DNA of 64,000 bases from Amyelois transitella (lineage: Eukaryota; Arthropoda; Insecta; Lepidoptera; Pyralidae): contig NC_083531.1 in the NCBI RefSeq assembly GCF_032362555.1, positions 3,162,001 through 3,226,000 of the forward strand, given 5' to 3'. Positions 21,301 through 30,751 of this stretch are shown piece by piece. The notes under the pieces are model-generated. The model made no database searches, was not told the origin of the DNA, and was given only the letters and a program-made list of their open reading frames with translations. The position numbers and the translations under genes are program-made. Position 1 is the stretch's first letter. Every line of letters begins with the position of its first letter.

Positions 21301-21779
21301 AGACATGGCCGAATTCCTCAAAGGGACCCAAGGCTCAGTCCAGAAAATCTAGAGCTGGCTCGATTTCGAGATGGACGGAGTGGTCACCAAATCCGTGAAG
21401 TCCGCTCATCTTGAAATGAGTTAATTAACAACAGCCGAACCGTCGAAGAAGTCGGCAAAGAGCGCCATGACACTAAGACCCATGAGGAGGACCCGGGCTG
21501 GACCTGCAAAATCAGCGAGAGAATGTCAGACCTATTTAAATAAGACTCCTTCTTAGAAAGAATCCGACGACAGGAGGTTAATCATTTACAAAAAATGGAT
21601 AGCTGAAAAAGCAGAATTCTTTGACCCAAAATCTAAAAACACTCGCCGAGTTACCAAATACACTAAGAAGTCCCTTGATGTAAATGCTCGCCACCTCATC
21701 ACAGAATTGCATGAAGATCTGCAGACATTTTTCCGCCACGAAAGAAATATTTTACATCAGTTTAATTCAATAAAGCAAC
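21301..21779 (+). pseudogene. Unrecognised stretch ending in a fragment related to element U
   Basis: 21301-21560 has no recognised content. From about 21600 one frame reads KSRILx...TRRVTKYTKKSLDVNARHLITELHEDLQ, then TFFRHERNILHQFNSIKQL, which resembles the FRHSFNILHQYNSIKQLK block of element U at 40.3 and 46.4 kb. It stops at the TTAA of piggyBac PB3; the expected continuation (VDFSENYASKY) lies beyond the other PB3 end at about 36893. Confidence 0.6.
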
Positions 21780-21888
21780 TTAACCCGGCGTCATGGGGGT
21801 TGGGTCTGTGCGACCCACCACATTTTATTTCGCTTGTAGTTCGGTTCGGTCAGAACAGCACAAACCTGAAATAAATACGTATTAAAAT

Positions 21889-22303
21889 ATGACAAAATGC
21901 GGTGTGGATGTAGCCGACGAGCTATGTGCTACGTATGACGTAAGTCGTAATTCTAATAGGTGGCCACTGACAATTTTTTATGCCTCGTTGAACATAGCTG
22001 CCATTAATGGCCTAAATAAACAAAAAAAAAATAATTGCCCAAGACTAAAACGAAGGCGATTTATAAAACAATTAGATCTTAGTCTTGTAATGGAACACCT
22101 AAACCTTCGTCAAAACATATCAGTACTTCCACGTGAGTTGCGGCATAAAATTGGTACTTTTGTTGGTGAACCTTCAGAGGAACCTCCAGCAAAAAAGCCT
22201 AACGTTCGCAAAAAGTGCCAAGTGTGTTCAGCCAAGAAAGACCGTAAAACTAATTACACCTGCGAGAGTTGCAACAAATATATCTGCGTAGAACATATAG
22301 TAG
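21889..22303 (+). pseudogene. piggyBac PB3 transposase, C-terminal part
   Basis: It begins at TKCGVDVADELC, the block with the last pair of catalytic aspartates, directly after about 100 bases of terminal sequence, so the N-terminal and most catalytic sequence is deleted. It continues through NSNRWPLTIFY and the Cys-rich finger (CQVCSAKK...CESCNKYIC). The last Cys pair, CADC, is found at 36481-36492 after the inserted cluster. Confidence 0.85.
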
Positions 22304-22867
22304 AGTGACGCGCCCCACCTTCGTATTTACGCACACAAGCAAATATCAAATATGGACGCAATACACCTAAACATCAATCGTTCATTTGCCGGTTAGGCTC
22401 AAACGTAGCAGCACGCATCGTTCGATCTCAAAAGTACCGTCAGCATGTCGACAAAAAAACATCTTCGAAGCCAGGTAAATAAAATATAAAAAAACTTATT
22501 TGATTTTTAACATGTAAAGTTACGTCAGACTTTTTTATTTATTTTACCAAATTATATGAGACTGAATGTTTTTTTTGCTATATACTGAATTGAAAAATAA
22601 ATGCTATTGATTTTTTTACAGGCAAAAGAAATTATTGCTAAAGTATACCACCGAATGAAATTTGAAGCGGAAAATGGAGTGGAAAAACTTACTGATGCTA
22701 GGTGGCGAACTGCCCAAGCCGTTGGTGTTAGTGAATCCACGATTACGCGAATTTTAAAAGAAGAAAAACAAGCTGGAACATCAAAGGATGTATCGCCGAA
22801 AATTTTTAAATCTCCCTCAAAACCAAAAAGAGCGCGTCCTAAGTCAAAGCTTGATGATTTTGATATA
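22304..22867 (+). mobile_element. DD82E Tc1/mariner-like element S1, 5' fragment
   Basis: Practically identical to the first 560 bases of S2 (29075 onward), including the short first exon (ATG near 22447, donor GTAAAT) and the start of exon 2. It lacks the outer six bases of the terminal repeat. It is cut at the TA at 22866-22867 by mariner R1; its remainder is not adjacent to the other side of the cluster. Confidence 0.85.
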
Positions 22868-23682
22868 CGAGGGGCGTTCAATGTATTCTCGGTATTGAGG
22901 TGATATACTAATGTTAAGGGTAATTAAATTATCTCACTAAGTAATAATACTCTTTGAGAGTATACATAAAAAAAAATATTTAATTGTCACCGTTAGTATT
23001 CAAGATATCATTGCGAGAAGACAATTTAGATGACTGATTCGACAACGATGAAAAAAATCGAGCATCGCGCTGTGATAAAATTCCTCACAAAACAAGGAAA
23101 AACTCAAAAAGTAATTCACGAAGAAATGGTGGCTGTTTACCAAGATTCTGCGCCTTCATTATCTACAATTCAGAAGTGGTCAAGTGAATTTAAACGGGGT
23201 AGAGAGAGCATTGAAGACGATCCCCGTGCCGGTGGGCCGGTTAGTGCCGCTACTGAAGAAAACGTCAAATTAGTCGAGAAACTTGTACTCGAAGATGCCC
23301 GTGTAAGAGTGAAAATATTATCAGAAAGGACTAAGCTATCCGTAGGTACTATTCACACTATCCTTCATGAGCGTCTGAATTTGTCAAAGGTCAGTGCAAG
23401 ATGGGTGCCGCGAATGCTCACAGCGCTTCAGAAACAAGTGCGAGTTGACTGTTGCAAGGAGTTTTTGGAGCTTTGTGGTGAAAATCCACAAAGTATTTTC
23501 GATCGGATTGTTACTGGTGATGAAACGTGGGTTCATCACTATGACCCTGAGAGCAAGCAAGAGTCTATGCAGTGGCATAGAAAAGGAACAGACCCACCGA
23601 AGAAGTTCAAAGTCACCCCGTCCGCAGGAAAGCTCATGGCCACAGTGTTTTGGGATTCCAAGGGAATCTTGCTAATCGAGTA
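22868..23682 (+). pseudogene. Mariner R1, truncated transposase
   Basis: It begins with the terminal repeat CGAGGGGCGTTCAATGTATT after TA. The transposase frame starts at 23030 and matches the intact copy R2 (36269-35202, opposite strand) up to GILLIEY, where the pogo element P enters at 23683. The DNA-binding domain and the first catalytic block (VTGDETWVHHYD) are kept; the second and third aspartates are lost. Confidence 0.9.
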
Positions 23683-23691
23683 CCGTAGAAT

Positions 23692-24117
23692 GGGGTTACT
23701 TTGATTCACAGGGAGACTTTGATAAAATCTTTAATTTTTTTTAAAATTGAAATTGCGTGCTTTCTGAACGCACCCGCGTGAAACTTTTTTTTGTGTTGGC
23801 AGCACTGTTTGTCACTCTTTTCATTGCCCAAGTGCCACACGGTGCACACGGTTCGAAGTCGGAGATTTTTATTAAAAACCGTAAGTTTTGCATTTGAACT
23901 ATTTTATAAGTTTAAATAACTTTCAAGGTCCCAAAATAAATATAAATATAGCATAAAGAAATATTAGTTTATGTTATTTTGTGTTAAATCAACTTGAGAA
24001 ATAAGTTTTGATTCGCAGCCTAACCTTGAAATCTTTATTCAAATGGCGACATTTTTAAAGCGGGGTGTCATTGATCACCACCATGGGGCTACTTTGATCA
24101 CTGATCAATCTCACCCC
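23692..24117. repeat. Left subterminal motif array of element P
   Basis: Copies of GGGGT(K)(W)C(W)TTGATCA at 23692-23707 and 24062-24077 and of GGGGCTACTTTGATCA at 24085-24100, plus the inverted TGATCAATCTCACCCC at 24102-24117. These are candidate transposase binding sites. A GTAAGT donor near 23881 and an acceptor TTTTTTCTTATAG just before 24200 suggest a leader intron. Confidence 0.65.
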
Positions 24118-24200
24118 AAGACCTAGCGATTTTCCTTTTTTTGGTGATTTGCTGACGGTGCAACGTCGGTGGTTGCATTATAAGTTTTTTTTCTTATAGG

Positions 24201-26072
24201 ATGATGCCGAGAACCTATCAGAAACGTTTAGGCGCTCGAGGCTATAAAAATTATACAGAAGAATTACTTGATCGAGCTATAACAGCTGTCACAGAAGGTC
24301 GTATGACCTTGCGGGCGGCTTCTGAAAAGTTTAATATACCGTATGGCACGATTTTTAATAAATATCATGGAAAGTATATAAAGAAACCAGGAGCACAGCC
24401 AGTATTTTCTAAAACTGAAGAGGAAACTATTCTGAAATCGTGTGCTAAATGCGCTGATTGGGGATATCCGCTTACAACTTTAGATTTGCGCATGTTTGCT
24501 AAAATTCTATTAGATTCACAAGGCAGAACAGTCTCCAAATTTCGAAATAATATGCCTGGACAAGACTGGGCATACTCACTGCTCAACCCGCACAAAAACC
24601 AGTATTCTCAACGGGTGTCTACTAATATCAAACGAGCTAGAGCGGCAGTATCCCGTGAAAGTATTGAGGAATATTTCAAAAACCTTGAAAATACTTTGAA
24701 AGAAGTACCTGACTCAAATATTTTCAATTATGATGAGTCGAATCTTAGTGACGATCCAGGTAAAAAGATAGGGATATTTCGCAGAGGTGTCAAGTATCCA
24801 GAAAAGGCGATGAACTTTTCCAAAAGTGCCACATCTATAATGGTTTGTGGTTCTGCTGATGGTGTGCTATTACCACCCTACATAATTTACAAAAGCTTAC
24901 ACCTTTACGATACCTGGAAGGAGAGGGCACCGCGTGGCCCGCCATGCTGCAATCAGCCTTGTTGCTCAGGTGGATCACGATTTAACCGCACAGTTAGTGG
25001 TTGGTTCGACGCACCATCATTCCGGGACTGGTTTGTAAGTTGCTTTATGCCTCATGCAAAAAGGCTGCCTGGTCGTAAAGTTCTTATTGGAGACAATCTT
25101 TCGTCTCATTTAGATGAGCAAGTCATAAAACTTTGCAGCGAAAATGACATTGATTTTGTGTGTTTGGTGCCACATTCGACGCACCTAGGTCAACCTCTTG
25201 ATGTGGCGTTTTTCCGCCCAATGAAGACAGCATGGCGGCAAGTTTTGACCAATTGGAAGATGCAAAATGCTAAGTTGTCATCTGTTCCAAAAGATACATT
25301 CCCTCATCTGCTGACAAAAGCTCTCAACAAAATGGATGAAGTCCAACCAAAACCAAATTCAGAATATAAAGACATAACTTCTGGGATTAAAAGGAACATG
25401 ATGAGCGGATTTCGTGCTGCTGGTATTTATCCTTTTAATAAACAAAAAGTTCTTGATCGTCTACCAAAAGAAGATATTGGAGGGCAGGAAATTGAAAGTG
25501 CTTTAACCAATTTTTTAAAGGAATCAAGATATGGAAGTTCTTCGAATCAATCTACAAGGAAAAAAAGGCGTTTAGATGTAGCTCCCGGCAAAAGTATTGC
25601 AACCCGAGAGGAAACTATACAATCTACTGATCCCGAACAAAATGAGATTGCAGCATCTGATATTCAAGAAACAGAAATTCAAGCATTGGTTGGTCCTAGT
25701 ACATCTCAAGGCGAAGCTCCACGTTTAGACGACGAAGAAATCCCGGATAGACAAATATATGAAAGTGACCCTGATGAGGATGTAGTAGAAGCAGAAGATG
25801 AGAAGACAGAGTGCAGTTTAGGAAGATTCGTATTAGCGAAATTCTACACGAGACGTGGCAAAAAGACCTACAAATATGTTTGTCAAATTGTAGAAACTGA
25901 ACCTTTGCTTGTCGAGGGTTTCAAATCGGTTGGAACTAAAAGAAAGTTTAAAAGAGTTCCAGATGATATATCTGAAATTGATTACACCGATATTATATCT
26001 TATTTACCAAAGCCTGTTAAAAAAGACGACCTTATAATTTTTCCTTTTGATATTAATATTCAAGAATTGTAG
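24201..26072 (+). CDS. Pogo/Tigger-like transposase (623 aa), intact
   Basis: Two in-frame ATGs start the ORF, directly after a likely 3' splice site. Residues 10-55 form a psq-type helix-turn-helix (LRAASEKFNIPYGTIFNKYHG). Residues 100-150 resemble the CENP-B-like second DNA-binding part (WAYSLLNPHKNQYSQRV). The catalytic domain has FNYDESNL (about 175), LIGDNLSSH (about 294) and VPHSTHLGQPLDVAFF (about 325), the DDD pattern of pogo enzymes. A Cys cluster (PPCCNQPCCSGG, about 248) is inserted between the first two aspartates. The last 150 residues are acidic (DPDEDVVEAEDE) and then basic, and are longer than in most Tigger proteins. The frame has no defects. Expected role: cut-and-paste transposition of element P at TA sites. 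Confidence 0.88.
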   Translation: MMPRTYQKRLGARGYKNYTEELLDRAITAVTEGRMTLRAASEKFNIPYGTIFNKYHGKYIKKPGAQPVFSKTEEETILKSCAKCADWGYPLTTLDLRMFAKILLDSQGRTVSKFRNNMPGQDWAYSLLNPHKNQYSQRVSTNIKRARAAVSRESIEEYFKNLENTLKEVPDSNIFNYDESNLSDDPGKKIGIFRRGVKYPEKAMNFSKSATSIMVCGSADGVLLPPYIIYKSLHLYDTWKERAPRGPPCCNQPCCSGGSRFNRTVSGWFDAPSFRDWFVSCFMPHAKRLPGRKVLIGDNLSSHLDEQVIKLCSENDIDFVCLVPHSTHLGQPLDVAFFRPMKTAWRQVLTNWKMQNAKLSSVPKDTFPHLLTKALNKMDEVQPKPNSEYKDITSGIKRNMMSGFRAAGIYPFNKQKVLDRLPKEDIGGQEIESALTNFLKESRYGSSSNQSTRKKRRLDVAPGKSIATREETIQSTDPEQNEIAASDIQETEIQALVGPSTSQGEAPRLDDEEIPDRQIYESDPDEDVVEAEDEKTECSLGRFVLAKFYTRRGKKTYKYVCQIVETEPLLVEGFKSVGTKRKFKRVPDDISEIDYTDIISYLPKPVKKDDLIIFPFDINIQEL

Positions 26073-26724
26073 AATAAGTAAAGATAATGACTGATATTGT
26101 TTTCTAATGAAAATGTTACATCTCAAAAACTGATTATTGTTGTGTATTTTTAAAAGCTTAGCTGTTTTGTAAGTGAAAAAGCGTTATAATTTTACCTTTT
26201 GATATTAATACTATATTAGTAGAATTAAGTTAGATAATGAAAGACTGATATACTGTTTCCTAATGAAAATGTCAGATCTCAAAAATTGTGATTGTTGTAT
26301 TGTATTTTTCAAAGCTTTAAGCTGTTTTGTAAGTGACATAATAAATAAAAAAGTTGATTTTTAATAAAGTATTTATTTTACTTTGATCAATGTCACCCCA
26401 AAAATACTTAAAATGTAATATCTTTTCTTGTACTTGACAGTTTTTTTTTCGTTCTTTCGGATAAGTATTTCTTACAAGGGTTACTTTCGATTTCCGTAAC
26501 AAAAATAGGGGGTATCAAAGTAACCCCACTCACGGTATATCATTGATCATTTACTTACATTTTTTTTCCCGGGTCATTTTGCATCCAAATTAAATTCAAA
26601 TGTAATATATCGATTCATCAGTAAAAACCGATATTCTCATTTTTTTTTCGTTTGTGTTACGTTAAAATTTAAAAAAAATAGGGTATATTGATTTTCTAAA
26701 TTGATCAATGACACCCCATTCTAG
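26073..26724. repeat. 3' region and right subterminal motif array of element P
   Basis: It contains an imperfect internal duplication (26085-26165 against 26230-26335; GATAATGA...ACTGATAT...CTAATGAAAATGT), an AATAAA near 26340, and motif copies TTTGATCAATGTCACCCC (26382-26399), GGTATCAAAGTAACCCC (26511-26527) and TTGATCAATGACACCCC (26701-26717), oriented inverted to those at the left end. Confidence 0.65.
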
Positions 26725-27285
26725 GTCTTAATAAATGTGTGTGTAAACCAAATCCCTCGTCGCCAATAATTACGTAAGGAACTTGAACTTCTGATTCTGT
26801 AAATAAAGGCCTTGGTTCGGGTATATTCAAACGGCCTTCTGTCAACATTTTCCAAAAACTTGACTCTTTAAATATTGATGAGTCGCATTCTTTTCCATAG
26901 GAACCTACACTGACGTAAACGAATCGATAATCTGAATCTACGACTGCTAATAACACTATTGAAAAGAAATCTTTGTAGTTCATATATACTGAACCACTAT
27001 TTGACGGCTTTCGAAGCCTAATATGCTTCCCGTCAACTGCTCCAAGGCAGTGAGGGAAATTGGCCTTTTCATTAAATCCACTTGCTATCTTTAACCACTC
27101 TTCTTCCTTATTAGGAAGTGGCATAAATTCTTCATATAAATTATTCCATATACTTTGCGTCACTTCTACTACGATGGTGGAAATGGTTGATTTGCCAATT
27201 CGATAACTAAAATGAAGATCTTCATAGGAAAGTCCTGACGCCAAATACCTAAAAAAATATTTCATTAAAACCAAATTAGTGGGAT

Positions 27286-27401
27286 GAAGAAGTCGTATTT
27301 TCATTCAGAATAAGCGTTCCCACTAGGCACCCAAACGATTTCATATGTTTGACTGGCTGCCTAGTGGGATAGATTAGTCTAAATGAAAATACAACTTCTT
27401 C
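27286..27401. mobile_element. Short palindromic MITE in the H2 transposase intron
   Basis: Arms 27286-27305 (GAAGAAGTCGTATTTTCATT) and 27382-27401 are inverted repeats with one mismatch. A second inverted pair (CCCACTAGGCA / TGCCTAGTGGG) lies inside. Total length is 116 bp. Confidence 0.7.
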
Positions 27402-27773
27402 AAGCGCTTCTTCAATTATACAAATTCAGCTTACTAAGCATCCTCTTTTTACGAAAGCAAAAACCGTTATAAAACGTATGGGGCGTAGCCCGTACAAAAC
27501 AACCACAGATCAGGTCCCTGTATATTTTATTTATGTATAATAATTCATAAATACACAGACGGACAGCGAACGGCGTTTGTGAATAGATATTCGCCCGACA
27601 ACAGACCGCTCGTCTTGTCGTGACGTGTTTCGAAACCGTGTCCTTATTATTACAGTTGTTTTCTAGTATATATATATTCATCTGTGGTTGTTTTGTAATA
27701 TTGGGAATAATGCGATGTAAATAAAAATCTTCTTATAAAACCGTTCATACAGTTTTATGAATTATTGTTTTAG

Positions 27774-28525
27774 GAAGTTCAGTGATGAAAAGGTGGACAC
27801 AATTGAGAGACACTTGGAGGAAATCATTAGATGAAAACAAAGAAACAAAAAAATCTGGGTCTGGTACAAAATCTAAGCCCTACAAATATAATCAAGAGAT
27901 GAGCTTTTTGAAGCCAATTATTAAGCCAGGTGAAACATATGACAATAATCCAAATACAAGAGATGAAGCCCAAAGAGAAAATGCAGATCAACAAGAAAAT
28001 CAGAAAGAGAAACACTTAGAATCATCATCAAAAAAGAAAAGAATGGATAGTGGCAGCGTATTGGATGATAAAATGATGAAACTTGTTGATCATCAATTAA
28101 ACACAATTGGAAGTGATGACCGTAACATGAATTTTTTTAAGGGGGTTCTGCCATCCCTTCAGCATTTTGATGATGATCAAATACTGGAATTCCAATCTGG
28201 GGTCATTAACCTAATACAGAGTATTAAAACTGGACGAAACTATTCGAATTGGCATCAAAATTATTACAATTCACATCATCACAACTATAATAGTGGTGGT
28301 TATTATACTAAGCCTCAAGAATCACCGGGAGGAACGTCTAATAATAATAATACTCGGCCTCTTCCTGAAAGTTCATCGATAGTAAATGCAGAAGTGTCTG
28401 CAGAAACGCCCACCCCTCTACAACCTGGAACATCGCTGATCCATCGCGATGATCCAAGTGCATCACCGGCACTATCTACAGCTCTAAGTCAATTAAGTGA
28501 TTATCTGGATCTATCAAATTTCTAA
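27774..28525 (+). CDS. MADF-BESS accessory protein of Harbinger H2, second exon
   Basis: A 3' splice site (TTGTTTTAG, ending 27773) opens a frame reading KRWTQLRDTWR, the C-terminal half of a MADF domain; the first half would be on an upstream exon that is lost. A Ser/Lys-rich linker follows. A BESS-like motif (FFKGVLPSLQHFDDDQILEFQ, about 28132-28192) is then followed by a low-complexity His/Asn/Tyr tail and the stop at 28525. In PIF/Harbinger elements the MADF/Myb-like partner brings the transposase to the nucleus and to the DNA ends. The gene lies within the intron of the transposase gene on the other strand. Confidence 0.78.
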
Positions 28526-28887
28526 AAACATGTTCTAAATTATCATAAATATAACCAATAAATAAGAATAATAAATAATATAATTAGTTTTTCTTGCCTT
28601 ATAGTTATCGCCAACTTTTCTTCAGGGCTAATGGCCTTTCTCATACATGTATCCTGTTTTCTCAAATCCGTATCCAACCTTTGGAGAAGGAAGTCAAAGG
28701 TATCTTTAGACATTCTAAAATAAGTGTAAAATTTGGTATCATCTTCTCGTAACGAGCTCATCAAAGTATAAAAATCCCCAACACTTTGTCTTTGCCTTAA
28801 AATTGGATGCACCCAGTGTATTCTTCTTGTTTTTCTTTTTTTAGATCGACGATAATACCAGTACAAAATTAAAGTATTCACGTCCAT

Positions 28888-29066
28888 TGTCTTTGGTAGT
28901 TTACTCTCAACTGAACACAATCACGAAACAACATGTGAACATCAATTCGGATATTTTGACGAATCGTGAAAAAACACGATTCCGTATTCAATGTGAACAT
29001 CTATCCGTCAAGGCGAATCGTGTTTTATACCGAATCGTCAAAGACGTATCCCGTGTGAATGCGCCC
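28888..29066. other. Right terminal region of H2
   Basis: Contains internal repeats of a CGAATCGTG / AAAACACGATTC kind and ends GTGAATGCGCCC. Promoter for the minus-strand transposase gene is expected here. Confidence 0.45.
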
Positions 29067-30751
29067 TAAGCTGAAGTGACGCGCCCCACCTTCGTATTTA
29101 CGCACACAAGCAAATATCAAATATGGACGCAATACACCTAAACATCAATCGTTCATTTGCCGGTTAGGCTCAAACGTAGCAGCACGCATCGTTCGATCTC
29201 AAAAGTACCGTCAGCATGTCGACAAAAAAACATCTTCGAAGCCAGGTAAATAAAATATAAAAAAACTTATTTGATTTTTAACATGTAAAGTTACGTCAGA
29301 CTTTTTTATTTATTTTACCAAATTATATGAGACTGAATGTTTTTTTTGCTATATACTGAATTGAAAAATAAATGCTATTGATTTTTTTACAGGCAAAAGA
29401 AATTATTGCTAAAGTATACCACCGAATGAAATTTGAAGCGGAAAATGGAGTGGAAAAACTTACTGATGCTAGGTGGCGAACTGCCCAAGCCGTTGGTGTT
29501 AGTGAATCCACGATTACGCGAATTTTAAAAGAAGAAAAACAAGCTGGAACATCAAAGGATGTATCGCCGAAAATTTTTAAATCTCCCTCAAAACCAAAAA
29601 GAGCGCGTCCTAAGTCAAAGCTTGATGATTTTGATATACTCGTAGGTGTGCTTCGAAGAACAATAGCTTCATTCCATACAGAATTTAATGAAGTACCAAC
29701 ATTAAGAAAGCTTAAACAGATATTAATAGAAAGAATTGGCTTTACTGGGTGTATAGAAACACTGCGCACTATTTTGAAGGAATCAGGCTACGAGTGGTCA
29801 AAAATAGATGACAACCGTAAAGCTCTAGTCGAAAAGCACGACATACAAATGCTGCGGTTCCAATATTTAAGGCGATTAAAAAATTACCGTGATGATGGCC
29901 GATATGTCGTTTTCACGGATGAAAGTTACGTTCACACAACACATATTCAGAACATGTGCTGGAAACTAGCGAAAGGAGTGTCACCAGTACAAAAAAAAAT
30001 ATCTAAAGGTTTGCGGGTCATTATTGTCCACGCTGGTAGGTGTGAAGGATTTGTCCCAAATGCTAGCTTAGTGTATAAAGCAAATTCAACAAGTGGAAAT
30101 TATCACGACAACATGAACCTGAATAATTATAAAAAGTGGCTTAGCACACAATTGCTGCCCAATCTCCCAGAAAACTCTGTCATCGTTGTGGATAACGCTT
30201 CTTACCACAATGCTTTACTAGAAAAAGCACCTAACTCGAACTCAAACAAGAATGAAATGCAAACATGGCTTGCCGAAAAAAATATTCCGTTTGACGAAAC
30301 GATGAAAAAAATACAACTTTACGATTTAATTTTGAAAAACAAAGATAAATTCAAAAGATTTGTTATCGATGAACTAGTTGAATCGAAAGGGTTTGAAATT
30401 CTACGATTACCCCCTTACCAACCGGAACTTAATCCCATAGAAAAAATATGGGGGATATTAAAAAACTACGTCGCTAGTAAAAATGTTGCTCAAAATTTAA
30501 CATCCATTATGGGCGCTTTTAGTGTCACGCGGATTTGCTCACGCACGCGGGATTGGCCCGCATGCGTAGCATCCGCAAAGAACAATTTCATATAGGTATC
30601 TATTGTAAAGCGTGATAAACGCACGCGGGACGCGGGGCGCTGTGCGGGGCGTCACCCCGGTGCGGGGTATCCGCATGCGTAAGCGCTGCCTACAACTTCA
30701 GTGCCCATTTTAGAGTCGAGCGGGGCGCACGCGCCGTATTGTACTACCGAA

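Larger units (their letters stand above)
23683..26724 (+). mobile_element. Pogo/Tigger-like element P, complete
   Basis: The ends are inverted repeats: CCGTAGAATGGGGTTACTTTGATT at the left (23683) and, read from the right, CCTAGAATGGGGTGTCATTGAT (about 26724). The left flank is TA. Both subterminal regions carry several further copies of a GGGGT-ACTTTGATCA motif. It contains one intact transposase gene. The left flank is mariner R1 but the right flank is Harbinger H2, and neither flank reappears on the other side. Confidence 0.8.
26725..28887 (-). pseudogene. Harbinger transposase H2, 3'-truncated, two exons
   Basis: Exon 1 is 28887-28598 (ATG 28887, MDVNTLILYWYYRRSKKRK, helix-rich N-terminus). 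Exon 2 starts at 27248 after a TTTTTTTAG acceptor. The junction gives R-YLASGLSYEDLHFSY in phase, matching the equivalent junction of H1. The exon 1 donor is GCAAGA rather than GT. Exon 2 contains CLGAVDGKHIRL (first D) and VIIGDEGFGL (second D) and then stops at the border with element P after HLLRP, so the E-bearing block is lost. The intron holds a palindromic MITE and the MADF exon on the other strand. Confidence 0.82.
26725..29066 (-). mobile_element. PIF/Harbinger element H2, left part missing
   Basis: The right end reads ...GTGTGAATGCGCCC, matching the GGGCGC start of the intact Harbinger H1 in inverse orientation. The left end is replaced by element P, which removes the transposase C-terminus and presumably the first MADF exon. 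Both diagnostic genes are present on opposite strands. Confidence 0.75.

Noticed and set aside
22304-22900. S1 as an independent complete element
   Set aside because: Only its first 560 bases are present; the rest is replaced by mariner R1 and element P.
26317-26502. Minus-strand ORF at the end of element P
   Set aside because: AT-rich subterminal DNA with the motif array; no domain or conservation visible.
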